Below are positions 41,112-48,634 of a DNA stretch of 64,000 bases, in pieces. The notes under the pieces are model-generated. The model was not told where the DNA came from, searched no databases, and was given only the letters and a program-made list of their open reading frames with translations. The position numbers were made by a program, and so were the translations under genes. The number at the start of each line of letters is the position of its first letter. Positions within the stretch are counted from its first letter, which is position 1. The stretch is from Lentzea albidocapillata subsp. violacea (lineage in GTDB: Bacteria; Actinomycetota; Actinomycetes; Mycobacteriales; Pseudonocardiaceae), in contig NZ_FNET01000013.1 in NCBI RefSeq assembly GCF_900100275.1, positions 168,413 through 232,412 on the forward strand, read 5' to 3'.

Positions 41112-43324
41112 TATGCCGGCGACGGCACGGGTTCGAGCCCGTTGCGGTCCGCGTCCACCAGGTACATGCGGGCGTTCGAGATGTCGAAGTACATGCCCTT
41201 CAACGTGAGCGTGCCCGCCACGATCGCCTCCCGCACGCTCGGGTAGCCGAGCAGGTTGTCCAGCTGCTGCGCGACGTTCGCGACCGCGAGCCGGTCCGCC
41301 ACCGGCAGGTCCGCGCAGCCGGGCGCCGTCGGCGCGTGGAACCTGATAAGCGACGGTTCGGCGTGGCGCAGCCACGAGCGCAGGTGCGATCCGCGCGGCG
41401 CGGACCCGCTGACCAACGCCTTCATCGCGCCGCAGTCGGAGTGTCCACACACGACGATCGTGCTGACGTTCAGGATCTCCACGGCGTACTCGACGGCAGC
41501 CCCGACCGACCTGTCGTCCGCGGACCACATCGGCACCAGGTTGCCGATGTTGCGCACGCAGAAGAGGTCACCCGGCCCGGACGTGGTGATCAGGTTCGGC
41601 ACCACGCGGGAGTCCGCACACGTGATGAACAACTGCTGGGGACGCTGTCCGCGCATCGCCAGTTCGTGCAGGAACGGCCGCACCAACGGCGCGGAGCGGC
41701 GTTCGAACTCGCGCATCCCGAGCAGCATCGGGTCGCTTTCCGCCGAGGCGCGCTGGGCCGGCAACGTCACGGCGTCGGGCGTGCCCTGCCAGTGCGACCA
41801 CGGCGCGAACCAGCGCGGCAGCGGGCCGGGCAACGTCTTGCGCCGCCCCGGTTTGCCCTGGTTCGCCCGGTCGAACCAGGTGTCGTGCACCTCGTCGACC
41901 CGCACCCGGCCACCGAGCCGTTCGTAGCCCTCGCGCCAGTCGTTGATCGCCTCGTAGGACGCGTGGTCCAGGTAGTCGACGTGCAGCTCCAGCACGACGG
42001 TCTCGCCCTGCGGCATCCCGCGCAGCTCGCGCACGAGCCGTCCGACTCCCAGGAACACCAACGATCCCCGCACGCACACCCGGTTGCCCTCGACGCGCAC
42101 CGAGCAGTGCGTCAACCGGTACAGCGCACGCAGCAGCGCGACGACGAGCCCGGCGACCACGCCTTCCAGCAGTCCGAAGAGGACGACACCGAGGACGGTC
42201 GCGGCGTAGACCATGAACTCCCTGTGCCGCAGCAGGTTCCGCATCCGCTGGAGTGACACGAGCTTGAGCCCGACGACGAACAGCACGCCCGCCAGCGCGG
42301 ACAACGGGATCAGCTCCAGGGCGGGGGTGAACGCCAGCACGGCCACCGCGATCCACACACCCTGGAAGATCGCGGCGTACCGGGTCTTGGCGCCCGCCGC
42401 GACGTTCGTGGAGCTGCGCGCCAGGCCGCCGCTGATCGGGAACCCGCCCAGCGCGCCCGCGAGCACGTTGCCGGTGCCCTGCGCGATGAGTTCCTTGTCC
42501 AGCCGGGCGCGCGGCCCGTCGTGCAGCCGGTCCGTGGCGACGGCGGACAGCAACGACTCCATGCTCGCCACCAGCGCGACCGTGACGATGGCCATGACCA
42601 CCGTGCCGGCGTTGCCCTGTGGCATCTCCGGGAACGTCAGCGCGTGGCTGTCCGGCAGGTCGACGTGGGCGACGTCGAGGCGCAGCACGAACGCCAGCGC
42701 GGTCGCCAGAACCACGGCCACCAGTGGCGCGGGGACCAGCGAGGCGCGCGGAACTCGCGGCCACACCAGCAGAACCGCGATCGCCACCGCACCGGCGATC
42801 ACCGAGCCCAGCGAGGCGCCGGCCAGTTCTGCCGGCAGCAGGGCGAGGTTCGCGGGCACGGACGACGCCGCCGTGCCGCCCAGCACCACCACGAGTTGCC
42901 CGGCGGCGATCGAGACGCCGATGCCCGCGAGCATGCCGTGCACGACGGCGGGGGACAGCGACATCACCACGCGGCTGATCCCGGTGAGCCCCAGCGCCAG
43001 TTGCAGCACGCCCGCGGCCAGCGTGATCGCCGCGGTGGCCGCCCACCCGAACTGCGCCACCAGCCCGGCGACGATGACCACGAGCCCGGTGCCCGGACCG
43101 CTGATCTGCAACGGTGCCCCGCTGATCGCGCCGACGACCACGCCGCCGATGACCGCGGAGATGATTCCCGCCATCAACGGCGCGCCCGTGGCGTGCGCGA
43201 TGCCGAGCGACAGCGGGATGGAGATGAGGAACAGCACGAAGCTCGCGGGCAGGTCGTGCTTCAGGATCAGCGGAGGACCGTGCGGGGTGTGCTCGCCGGC
43301 GTTGGACCTGGGCAGATGGTTCAC
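41111..43324 (-). CDS. SulP transporter fused to beta-carbonic anhydrase
   Basis: About 737 aa from GTG 43324, chosen because AAAGGGA lies just upstream; an earlier GTG at 43372 adds 16 residues. Residues about 25-400 are a SulP membrane domain (SFVLFLISIPLSLGIAHATG, LQISGPGTGLVVIV, SLSPAVVHGMLAGIGV, SMESLLSAVATDRLHDGPR), then a STAS domain (VVLELHVDYLDHASYEAI). From about 545 a complete beta-carbonic anhydrase follows with zinc ligands Cys569 (FITCADSRVV), His628 and Cys631 (VVCGHSDCGAM). The fusion argues that the transporter moves bicarbonate. The enzymatic domain should face the cytoplasm. Confidence 0.94.
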   Translation of the reverse strand: MNHLPRSNAGEHTPHGPPLILKHDLPASFVLFLISIPLSLGIAHATGAPLMAGIISAVIGGVVVGAISGAPLQISGPGTGLVVIVAGLVAQFGWAATAAITLAAGVLQLALGLTGISRVVMSLSPAVVHGMLAGIGVSIAAGQLVVVLGGTAASSVPANLALLPAELAGASLGSVIAGAVAIAVLLVWPRVPRASLVPAPLVAVVLATALAFVLRLDVAHVDLPDSHALTFPEMPQGNAGTVVMAIVTVALVASMESLLSAVATDRLHDGPRARLDKELIAQGTGNVLAGALGGFPISGGLARSSTNVAAGAKTRYAAIFQGVWIAVAVLAFTPALELIPLSALAGVLFVVGLKLVSLQRMRNLLRHREFMVYAATVLGVVLFGLLEGVVAGLVVALLRALYRLTHCSVRVEGNRVCVRGSLVFLGVGRLVRELRGMPQGETVVLELHVDYLDHASYEAINDWREGYERLGGRVRVDEVHDTWFDRANQGKPGRRKTLPGPLPRWFAPWSHWQGTPDAVTLPAQRASAESDPMLLGMREFERRSAPLVRPFLHELAMRGQRPQQLFITCADSRVVPNLITTSGPGDLFCVRNIGNLVPMWSADDRSVGAAVEYAVEILNVSTIVVCGHSDCGAMKALVSGSAPRGSHLRSWLRHAEPSLIRFHAPTAPGCADLPVADRLAVANVAQQLDNLLGYPSVREAIVAGTLTLKGMYFDISNARMYLVDADRNGLEPVPSPA

Positions 43325-43405
43325 GGGTTTCCCTTTGCTGGATAGCGGCATAGCCCTGTGCGACGGAGGCACAGGGCGGGGAGGGGAACTGCGAAGGGTT
43401 GCGCT

Positions 43406-43483
43406 CTAGAGGTGCGCTAAGGGCAGCATGGGGCGCGGCCGGACGGCATCGAGCTCGTCGGCGCGGTCATGCGGGGTCGGCAC
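43406..43483 (-). CDS. 25-codon ORF upstream of the SulP-carbonic anhydrase gene
   Basis: On the minus strand CGGAGGTG (43489-43496), a near-perfect ribosome binding site, stands 5 nt before GTG 43483. The frame codes 25 residues beginning MPTPHDRADELDAV, rich in Pro and Arg, ending PLAHL and a TAG at 43406-43408. It stops 81 bp before the transporter start on the same strand. It could be a leader peptide or upstream regulatory ORF. No family is known to me; the ribosome binding site is the main support. Confidence 0.4.
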   Translation of the reverse strand: MPTPHDRADELDAVRPRPMLPLAHL

Positions 43484-43650
43484 GGGAACACCTCCGTGTC
43501 GGCACAGGCATCGAGGGTCGGGATCAGGCCGCGTCGACGTCCATGATGAGGCCGGAATCGCTGCGGTGGCAGATCTTTCAGCCAACCGTGTTGATCTTGA
43601 CCGGCACTGTCACGCGAGGTGATGACCTAGTGCCGGTCGCGGCACTGGCA

Positions 43651-43685
43651 GGGCCGGCTCCGGTCGGGGGGTGCGGAGCCGGCCC
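43651..43685. terminator. Hairpin downstream of the small Cys-motif gene
   Basis: Perfect 12-bp arms GGGCCGGCTCCG (43651-43662) and CGGAGCCGGCCC (43674-43685), lying 40 bp past the stop of the minus-strand gene at 43726. No T-run. The rest of 43484-43725 shows nothing that I can support. Confidence 0.65.
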
Positions 43686-43725
43686 AGGTCGGGACGGAAC
43701 TGAAGAACTATCGAGTTCCGGAAAT

Positions 43726-44043
43726 TCAGCCTACCGAGCGCAGATGCTTGCCGTGTGAAGTCTCCTGGCCGACGACGGTCAGGATCAGCTGCGCCGAGAG
43801 GTAAGCACGGCACGGTGCGGGCATCCGCCGTGAGAACCAGCCGCGCTTGCAGGTCGCGCACCGGCCGTGCTCGTCGGGCTGGTGCTCGTCGAGCAACGCC
43901 TTCACCACCGCGACCACCCTCGGCAACTCAACCCTGGCGAGTACGAGAGCGGTCTGGTCGTCGCCGCGTTCGGCGAGGTCGGTGAGTGTGGCCAGGTGCG
44001 AGTGCAGCGACTTGTCCAGTTGGCTGAACACCGTGACGGCCAT
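43726..44043 (-). CDS. Small Cys-motif protein divergent from the XRE regulator
   Basis: About 105 aa from ATG 44043. The N-terminal part is helical (FSQLDKSLHSHLATLTDLAE, DDQTALVLARVELPRVVAVV), then HGRCATCKRGWFSRRMPAPC, a CxxC followed by a third Cys that looks like a small metal site, and a short tail (YLSAQLILTV). I recall similar short proteins beside XRE/DUF397 loci of related actinomycetes but know no function. An upstream in-frame extension would read into the regulator gene. It is divergent from the XRE gene (148-bp gap), so it is likely under its control. Confidence 0.65.
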   Translation of the reverse strand: MAVTVFSQLDKSLHSHLATLTDLAERGDDQTALVLARVELPRVVAVVKALLDEHQPDEHGRCATCKRGWFSRRMPAPCRAYLSAQLILTVVGQETSHGKHLRSVG

Positions 44044-44191
44044 CAGGCTCAGAGCTCCAGTCCCTACGTAAGCAGCCCATGCAGACTGTCGCGCCGAACC
44101 TGCGATCTGCAAGTTGCAGTACACGAATGGATGACGTCTCTTTGCGACGCGCTGGTTTGCTCTCAAACTGGGAACGACCAGGAGGTGTGGG

Positions 44192-45040
44192 ATGTCACGG
44201 GGCAGCAGCCCGACTCTGCGCAAGCGCCGGCTCGTGAGCGAGCTTCGGAGGCTGCGCGAGGTGGCCGGGCTGACGATCGAGGAGGTGGGCGAGCGCCTCG
44301 AGTGCTCGGCTTCCAAGATCAGCCGCATCGAGACGGGGCGGGTGGGGGTGAGCCCGCGTGACGTGCGGGACATGCTCAGCGCCTACGACGCGGACGTCGC
44401 CACCCTCGAAGAACTGGTCCAGCTGGCAAGGGAAGCCCGTCGCAAGGCGTGGTGGGACGAGTTCGGCGACATCGTGCCCGGTCGATACGTGGGGTACGAG
44501 GCCGACGCGGACTCGATCAGGACCTACCAGGGGCTGATGATCCCGGGCCTGCTGCAGTGCGAGGCGTACACGAGGGCGTTGATCTCACAGGTGCTGCCGG
44601 ACGCGCGCACCGCCGAGATCGACCGGCGCGTCCGGTTGCGCAAGGCCAGGCAGGCCTTGCTGAGTGAGGACGACCCGTTGCGCCTGCACGTCGTGATCGA
44701 CGAAGCCGCCCTGCGCCGGCTCGTCGGCGGCGTCGAGGTGATGCGCGCGCAGATGGCGCGTCTTCTCGAAGTCGGTGCTTTGCCGAACGTCACGATGCAG
44801 GTCGTGCCGTTCAGCGCCGGTGGTCATGCCGCGATGGACGGCCCGTTCGTCATCCTGAGCTTTCCCGAGCGGCTCGACCCCGACGTGGTGTACATCGAAA
44901 GCACCAGAAGCGGCGTCTACCTGGAACAACAGTCGGACGTCCATTCCTACGCCGAGATGTTCGAGCGTCTCGTGAGTTCCGCCCAGACCCCGCGGGAATC
45001 GGCAACCCTGATTCGTGAGATCGCTCGCACTCTCGCGTGA
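44192..45040 (+). CDS. XRE-type HTH regulator with DUF5753 domain
   Basis: A 282-aa regulator. The HTH_31/XRE domain (residues 10-75) reads LVSELRRLREVAGLTIEEVG, ECSASKISRIETGRVGVSPR. The C-terminal DUF5753 domain (about 95-275) begins SIRTYQGLMIPGLLQCEAYT and contains LHVVIDEAALRRLVGG and MDGPFVILSFPE. These proteins are abundant in antibiotic-producing actinomycetes, commonly paired with a DUF397 protein, as here 12 bp downstream. In Streptomyces such pairs (BldB/WhiJ-like contexts) affect development and antibiotic production. The target here is probably local. Confidence 0.94.
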   Translation: MSRGSSPTLRKRRLVSELRRLREVAGLTIEEVGERLECSASKISRIETGRVGVSPRDVRDMLSAYDADVATLEELVQLAREARRKAWWDEFGDIVPGRYVGYEADADSIRTYQGLMIPGLLQCEAYTRALISQVLPDARTAEIDRRVRLRKARQALLSEDDPLRLHVVIDEAALRRLVGGVEVMRAQMARLLEVGALPNVTMQVVPFSAGGHAAMDGPFVILSFPERLDPDVVYIESTRSGVYLEQQSDVHSYAEMFERLVSSAQTPRESATLIREIARTLA

Positions 45041-45052
45041 CAGCGACCGGGA

Positions 45053-45253
45053 GTGAACAGAGTGGAAAGCTTGCGTTGGCGCAAGAGCAGCAGGTCGTCG
45101 GCCGGTGGGCCCGATTGCGTGGAGATCGCGCTCGTCCCAGCCGGCGCCGCGGTCCGTGACAGCAAGAACGCGGACGGAGCGCGGCTGGAGTTCGGCGACG
45201 GGGGATGGGACACCTTCCTCGCCGCCGCGAAGATCGGCTCTTTCGTCAGCTGA
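45053..45253 (+). CDS. DUF397 small partner protein
   Basis: A 66-aa DUF397 protein with the family pattern LRWRKSSRSSAGGPDCVEIA, VRDSKNADGARL and a WDTFLAAAK helix close to the C-terminus. DUF397 proteins are encoded next to XRE/DUF5753 regulators and are thought to counteract or modulate them. GTG 45053 or 45062 may be the start. It ends just before two stacked terminators. Confidence 0.93.
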   Translation: MNRVESLRWRKSSRSSAGGPDCVEIALVPAGAAVRDSKNADGARLEFGDGGWDTFLAAAKIGSFVS

Positions 45254-45268
45254 TCGGCAGGTACGGCA

Positions 45269-45303
45269 GAAGGCCCTGGCTGGATGATCCAGCCAGGGCC
45301 TTC
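45269..45303 (+). terminator. Terminator of the XRE-DUF397 unit
   Basis: A 17-bp perfect inverted repeat (45269-45285 and 45287-45303), core AAGGCCCTGGCTGG with a minimal loop, 15 bp after the DUF397 stop. Confidence 0.85.
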
Positions 45304-45314
45304 GCGCGTAAGGG

Positions 45315-45381
45315 GACGTGGGCCGGCCGGCGTTCCGCCGCCGCGGGCTGGATGCCCCTTGCACGCCGGCCGACCCACGTC
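45315..45381. terminator. Second long hairpin
   Basis: GACGTGGGCCGGCCGGCGT (45315-45333) pairs with ACGCCGGCCGACCCACGTC (45363-45381) in 18 of 19 positions around a 29-nt loop. It probably insulates the SARP gene from the XRE unit. The remaining 190 bp to 45573 should hold the SARP promoter; no clear elements stand out. Confidence 0.6.
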
Positions 45382-45573
45382 GATCATGGGGAGCAGCGGA
45401 GGTTCCGCTGTCCGGTCCAACCTGTGCCGACTCGCGGATCTCCGGTTTCCGTTGATCTCGCCGTCTGTGGTTGGTTGGACACGCTAAGCGTAAGAATGCC
45501 TTCTACAGCACGACTGGAGCCCGACTGAAGTGATCTTCAAGCTCCAGGTGGCCCACAGGCGAAGGACAGATCG

Positions 45574-48408
45574 GTGACGCACGGCGAGGAACCCCTTCGG
45601 TTCGAGGTTCTCGGCCTTCTCCGGGTCGTTCGCGCAGGTCAAGAGGTTGATCTCGGTGCGGCGAAGCAGCGCGCCGTCCTCGCGGTCCTGCTGCTGGCGC
45701 GCAACACGCCGGTCAGTCGCGGGCACATCATCGAGGCCGTGTGGGGCGACAACGTGCCCTCGAGTGCGGTCAACCTGGTCCAGACCTATGTCGCCGGACT
45801 GCGCAGGGCCCTCGAACCGACCCGTGCCAGGAGGGCTCCCGCCGAGCTGCTGACGTCGGTCGGCGACGGTTATCTGATGCGCGTCGAGCCCGGCGCCCTG
45901 GACCTCGACGTGTTCGAACGTCAAGTGCTGCTCGCGAACCGCATGCGTGCCGCCGGTGACCTGGCCGGAGCCGCGGTCGAGCTCGACGACGCGCTGGCGT
46001 TGTTCCGCGCCGAGCCGCTGGGCGGCGTGTCCGGTCTTCTCGCCGACGTCGAACGCGGCCGTCTCGTCGAACGCCGGCTCGCGGTGCTGGAGGAACGCGC
46101 CGAGCTCGGTCTCGCGATCGGGCAGGGCCCGGAACTGGTCTCGCAGCTGAGCCTGACGGTCGTCGAGCACCCGTTGCGCGAACGCGGCCACGGGCTGCTG
46201 ATGAGGGCGCTGGTCCAGGCCGGCCGGCAGGCCGAGGCGCTGGCCGCGTACCGGGAGGCACGCGCCGTGCTCATCGAGGAGCTCGGCGTCGAGCCGGGCC
46301 CCGAACTGCGCCGCGTGCACCAGGCAGTGCTGGCGGGGGACAGCCCCGAGCTGGCCCGCGCGCCGCTCCGCGTGCCGCAGCCGGTGCCCGCGCCCGAACC
46401 CGTGCCGGTGACGGTCCCCGCGCAGTTACCCCGCGCGCCCGTCGCGCTGATCGGCCGGGACGCCGAGCTCGGCTACCTGGACGCGTTGCTGCGCGGCCAC
46501 GACGGCCCGGTGATGCTGGTGACCGGACCGGCGGGGGTCGGCAAGACCGCGCTGGCGCTGCACTGGGCGCACCGCGTGCGCGAGGAGTTCCCGGACGGCC
46601 AGCTCTACGTCGACGTGCACGGGTACGACCCGAACCGGGAGCCGCTGGAGATCGGCGAGGTGCTCAACCGGTTCCTGCGTGCCCTGGGCGTGCCGGCCGG
46701 CGACACCCCCGTCTCGATCGACGAACGCTCCGCGTTGCTGCGCACGTTGCTGGCCGACCGCCGGATGCTCGTGATGCTCGACAACGTCCGCAGCTCGGCC
46801 GACCTCTTACCACTGCTGCCGGGCGCGCCGTCGTGCGTCGTCGTGACGTCGCGGCGCCGGTTGGTCGGGCTCGTCGCGCAGGTCGAGGCGAAGCTGGTCG
46901 AGCTGGACATGCTCGACCCGGACGCCGCCGTCGACGTGCTGGGCCGCATCGCCGGCCGGTCCGACATCGAGGCCGGCGCCCTGCGCGAACTGGCCGAGCT
47001 GTGCGACGGCCTGCCGCTCGCGCTGCGGATCGCCGCGGCCCGTCTCGCCGTGTCCCCTCGCCTGCGCGTCGCCGAACTGGTCGAGGAACTGCAGGACGAG
47101 CAGGGCCGCCTGGCCGCGCTCGGGCTGGAGGACGGCGAGGGCACCGTGCGAGCAGCTCTGGACGCCTCGCGCCGTGCGTTGCCCGCGGAACCGTCGCGAC
47201 TGCTCGCGATCGTCGGCCTGCACCCCGGCGCGGACCTCACCCCGCACGTCGTCGCGGCGATGGGCGACGTCCCGTTGCTGGAGGCCCAACGCGCGCTGGA
47301 CGCGTTGACGGCCGCGAACCTGCTGTCCGTCAGCGAACCCGGCCGGCACTTCGCGCACGACATCGTCCGCGTCTACACCAAGACACTGGCCGGCGAGCTG
47401 TCCGAGCCGGAACGCCGTGCCGCGACCGGCCGGATGCTCGACTACTACCTGCACTGCGCGGACCTCGCGGACGGCCTGCTGCCGATCAACCGCGGCAGCG
47501 TCCTGGTCGCGCCGGAGCACCGGCCCGTGCACGTGCCCGCGATCTCCGGTGCCGCGGACGCGACGGCCTGGTTCGACGCCGAGCGCGCGAACCTGATCGC
47601 CGCCGCCGAACTGGCGTCGGGCTCCGGCTGGCACGTGCACGCGTGGCAGTTGCCGTACACGTTGTCGCGGTACCTGTGGCTGCGGACCGAGCGCGAGACC
47701 TCGTTGCGCCTCACCGAAGCCGCGCTGCAGGCCGCCATCGCCCTGGACGACGCCGACGCCCGGTTCGTCATGCAGTTCAACCTGGGCGTCGCGTTGCTGC
47801 AGTTCGAACGGTTCGAAGAGGCGTTGCAGGCCCAGCAGGGCGCACTGGAGGTGGCGCGCCGCAAGGAGGACGTGCACCAGCAGGCACGGGCCCTGACGAC
47901 GGTCGCCGGCACGTTGCAGGACCTGGGCCGGGCCGCCGAGGCCGAGGAGCACTACCGCGAGGCCATGGAGATCTCGCGGATCGCGGGCTCGAAGTGGGCC
48001 GAGGCCAACGCGCACCACCACCTCGGTTTGTTGTACTTGAGCACCCAGCGCTTCGACGAGGCGATGCCGTGGCTGCGGGTGGCGTTGCGGATGTACCACG
48101 AGGTCGGCGAGCAGTGCGGGGAAGCGGCCTGCCACACCGACATCTCCACGGCTCTGCTGGAGACCGGCGACACGGACGGTGCGCTCTCAGCTGCCCGTAC
48201 GGCGCTGGCCGTGGCGTGCGATGCCGTCTCGCCGTACCACCAGGCGTTGGCGCACGACCGGCTCGCGGCGGTGTTCGAGCAGCTCGGCGCGGCGGGAGCG
48301 GCGGCGCACTGGCAGCGGGCGCTGGCGTTGTTCACGGAGCTGGGCGCGCCGGAGGCCGACGGGGTAAGGGCCCGGCTGGCTCGCGCACGTGCGGTGACGG
48401 TCGGGTAA
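45574..48408 (+). CDS. AfsR/SARP-family regulator with NB-ARC and TPR domains
   Basis: A 944-aa pathway or global activator. The winged-helix DNA-binding domain (about 8-95: GAAKQRAVLAVLLLARNTPV, IIEAVWGDNVPSSAVNLVQT, YVAGLRRALEP) is followed by a bacterial transcriptional activation domain (about 105-250). The NB-ARC STAND ATPase has Walker A Lys324 (VTGPAGVGKTALALHW) and Walker B-like RRMLVMLDNV. Tetratricopeptide repeats run from about 700 to the end (FNLGVALLQFERFEEALQAQ, ANAHHHLGLLYLSTQRFDEA). AfsR-type proteins activate secondary metabolism, but no biosynthetic genes are in view. GTG start. Confidence 0.95.
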   Translation: MTHGEEPLRFEVLGLLRVVRAGQEVDLGAAKQRAVLAVLLLARNTPVSRGHIIEAVWGDNVPSSAVNLVQTYVAGLRRALEPTRARRAPAELLTSVGDGYLMRVEPGALDLDVFERQVLLANRMRAAGDLAGAAVELDDALALFRAEPLGGVSGLLADVERGRLVERRLAVLEERAELGLAIGQGPELVSQLSLTVVEHPLRERGHGLLMRALVQAGRQAEALAAYREARAVLIEELGVEPGPELRRVHQAVLAGDSPELARAPLRVPQPVPAPEPVPVTVPAQLPRAPVALIGRDAELGYLDALLRGHDGPVMLVTGPAGVGKTALALHWAHRVREEFPDGQLYVDVHGYDPNREPLEIGEVLNRFLRALGVPAGDTPVSIDERSALLRTLLADRRMLVMLDNVRSSADLLPLLPGAPSCVVVTSRRRLVGLVAQVEAKLVELDMLDPDAAVDVLGRIAGRSDIEAGALRELAELCDGLPLALRIAAARLAVSPRLRVAELVEELQDEQGRLAALGLEDGEGTVRAALDASRRALPAEPSRLLAIVGLHPGADLTPHVVAAMGDVPLLEAQRALDALTAANLLSVSEPGRHFAHDIVRVYTKTLAGELSEPERRAATGRMLDYYLHCADLADGLLPINRGSVLVAPEHRPVHVPAISGAADATAWFDAERANLIAAAELASGSGWHVHAWQLPYTLSRYLWLRTERETSLRLTEAALQAAIALDDADARFVMQFNLGVALLQFERFEEALQAQQGALEVARRKEDVHQQARALTTVAGTLQDLGRAAEAEEHYREAMEISRIAGSKWAEANAHHHLGLLYLSTQRFDEAMPWLRVALRMYHEVGEQCGEAACHTDISTALLETGDTDGALSAARTALAVACDAVSPYHQALAHDRLAAVFEQLGAAGAAAHWQRALALFTELGAPEADGVRARLARARAVTVG

Positions 48409-48444
48409 GGGGTTCGGCGGGCAGGACCGCGTGATCGCCCGATG

Positions 48445-48475
48445 CCTGAGGTAAGGCCTCAGGACGAACCTCAGG
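48445..48475. promoter_or_regulatory. CCTGAGG/CCTCAGG heptamers spaced 12 bp
   Basis: CCTGAGG starts at 48445 and its complement-form CCTCAGG at 48457 and 48469, so each unit is exactly 12 bp from the next, immediately ahead of the 51-aa gene and the LAL regulator. A fourth CCTCAGG lies at 51633-51639, before the ABC exporter genes. Regularly spaced repeats are typical for SARP or other one-turn binders; the cognate protein may be one of the two neighbouring regulators. Confidence 0.55.
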
Positions 48476-48478
48476 ACC

Positions 48479-48634
48479 ATGAACGAATGGACCCCTGAGG
48501 CGATCAAGGCGGAAATCGACTACCGGCGTGGCAACGCGGTGTGCAACTGGCAGCGGTCGAACGGTCGCGGGCCGTCGTGGCTGAGCCGCGTGATGCACCG
48601 CACCTCTGGAAAACACAGCAGCACCCGCTCATGA
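48479..48634 (+). CDS. Small protein, 51 aa, translationally coupled to the LAL regulator
   Basis: ATG 48479 opens a 51-residue frame with natural codon usage at first: NEWTPEAIKAEIDYRRGNAV, then an Arg/Ser-rich tail (GPSWLSRVMHRTSGKHS). Its TGA (48632-48634) overlaps an ATG at 48631, the likely start of the next gene, which is the usual ATGA coupling of this genome. AGGA lies only 2 nt upstream of the start. No family is recognised. It may encode a small modulator or merely set translation of the regulator. Confidence 0.5.
   Translation: MNEWTPEAIKAEIDYRRGNAVCNWQRSNGRGPSWLSRVMHRTSGKHSSTRS

Noticed and set aside
43726..44373. A 215-codon version of the small Cys-motif gene
   Set aside because: The N-terminal 110 residues run through the start of the XRE regulator gene and are Ser/Arg-rich noise; the natural-looking protein starts at 44043.
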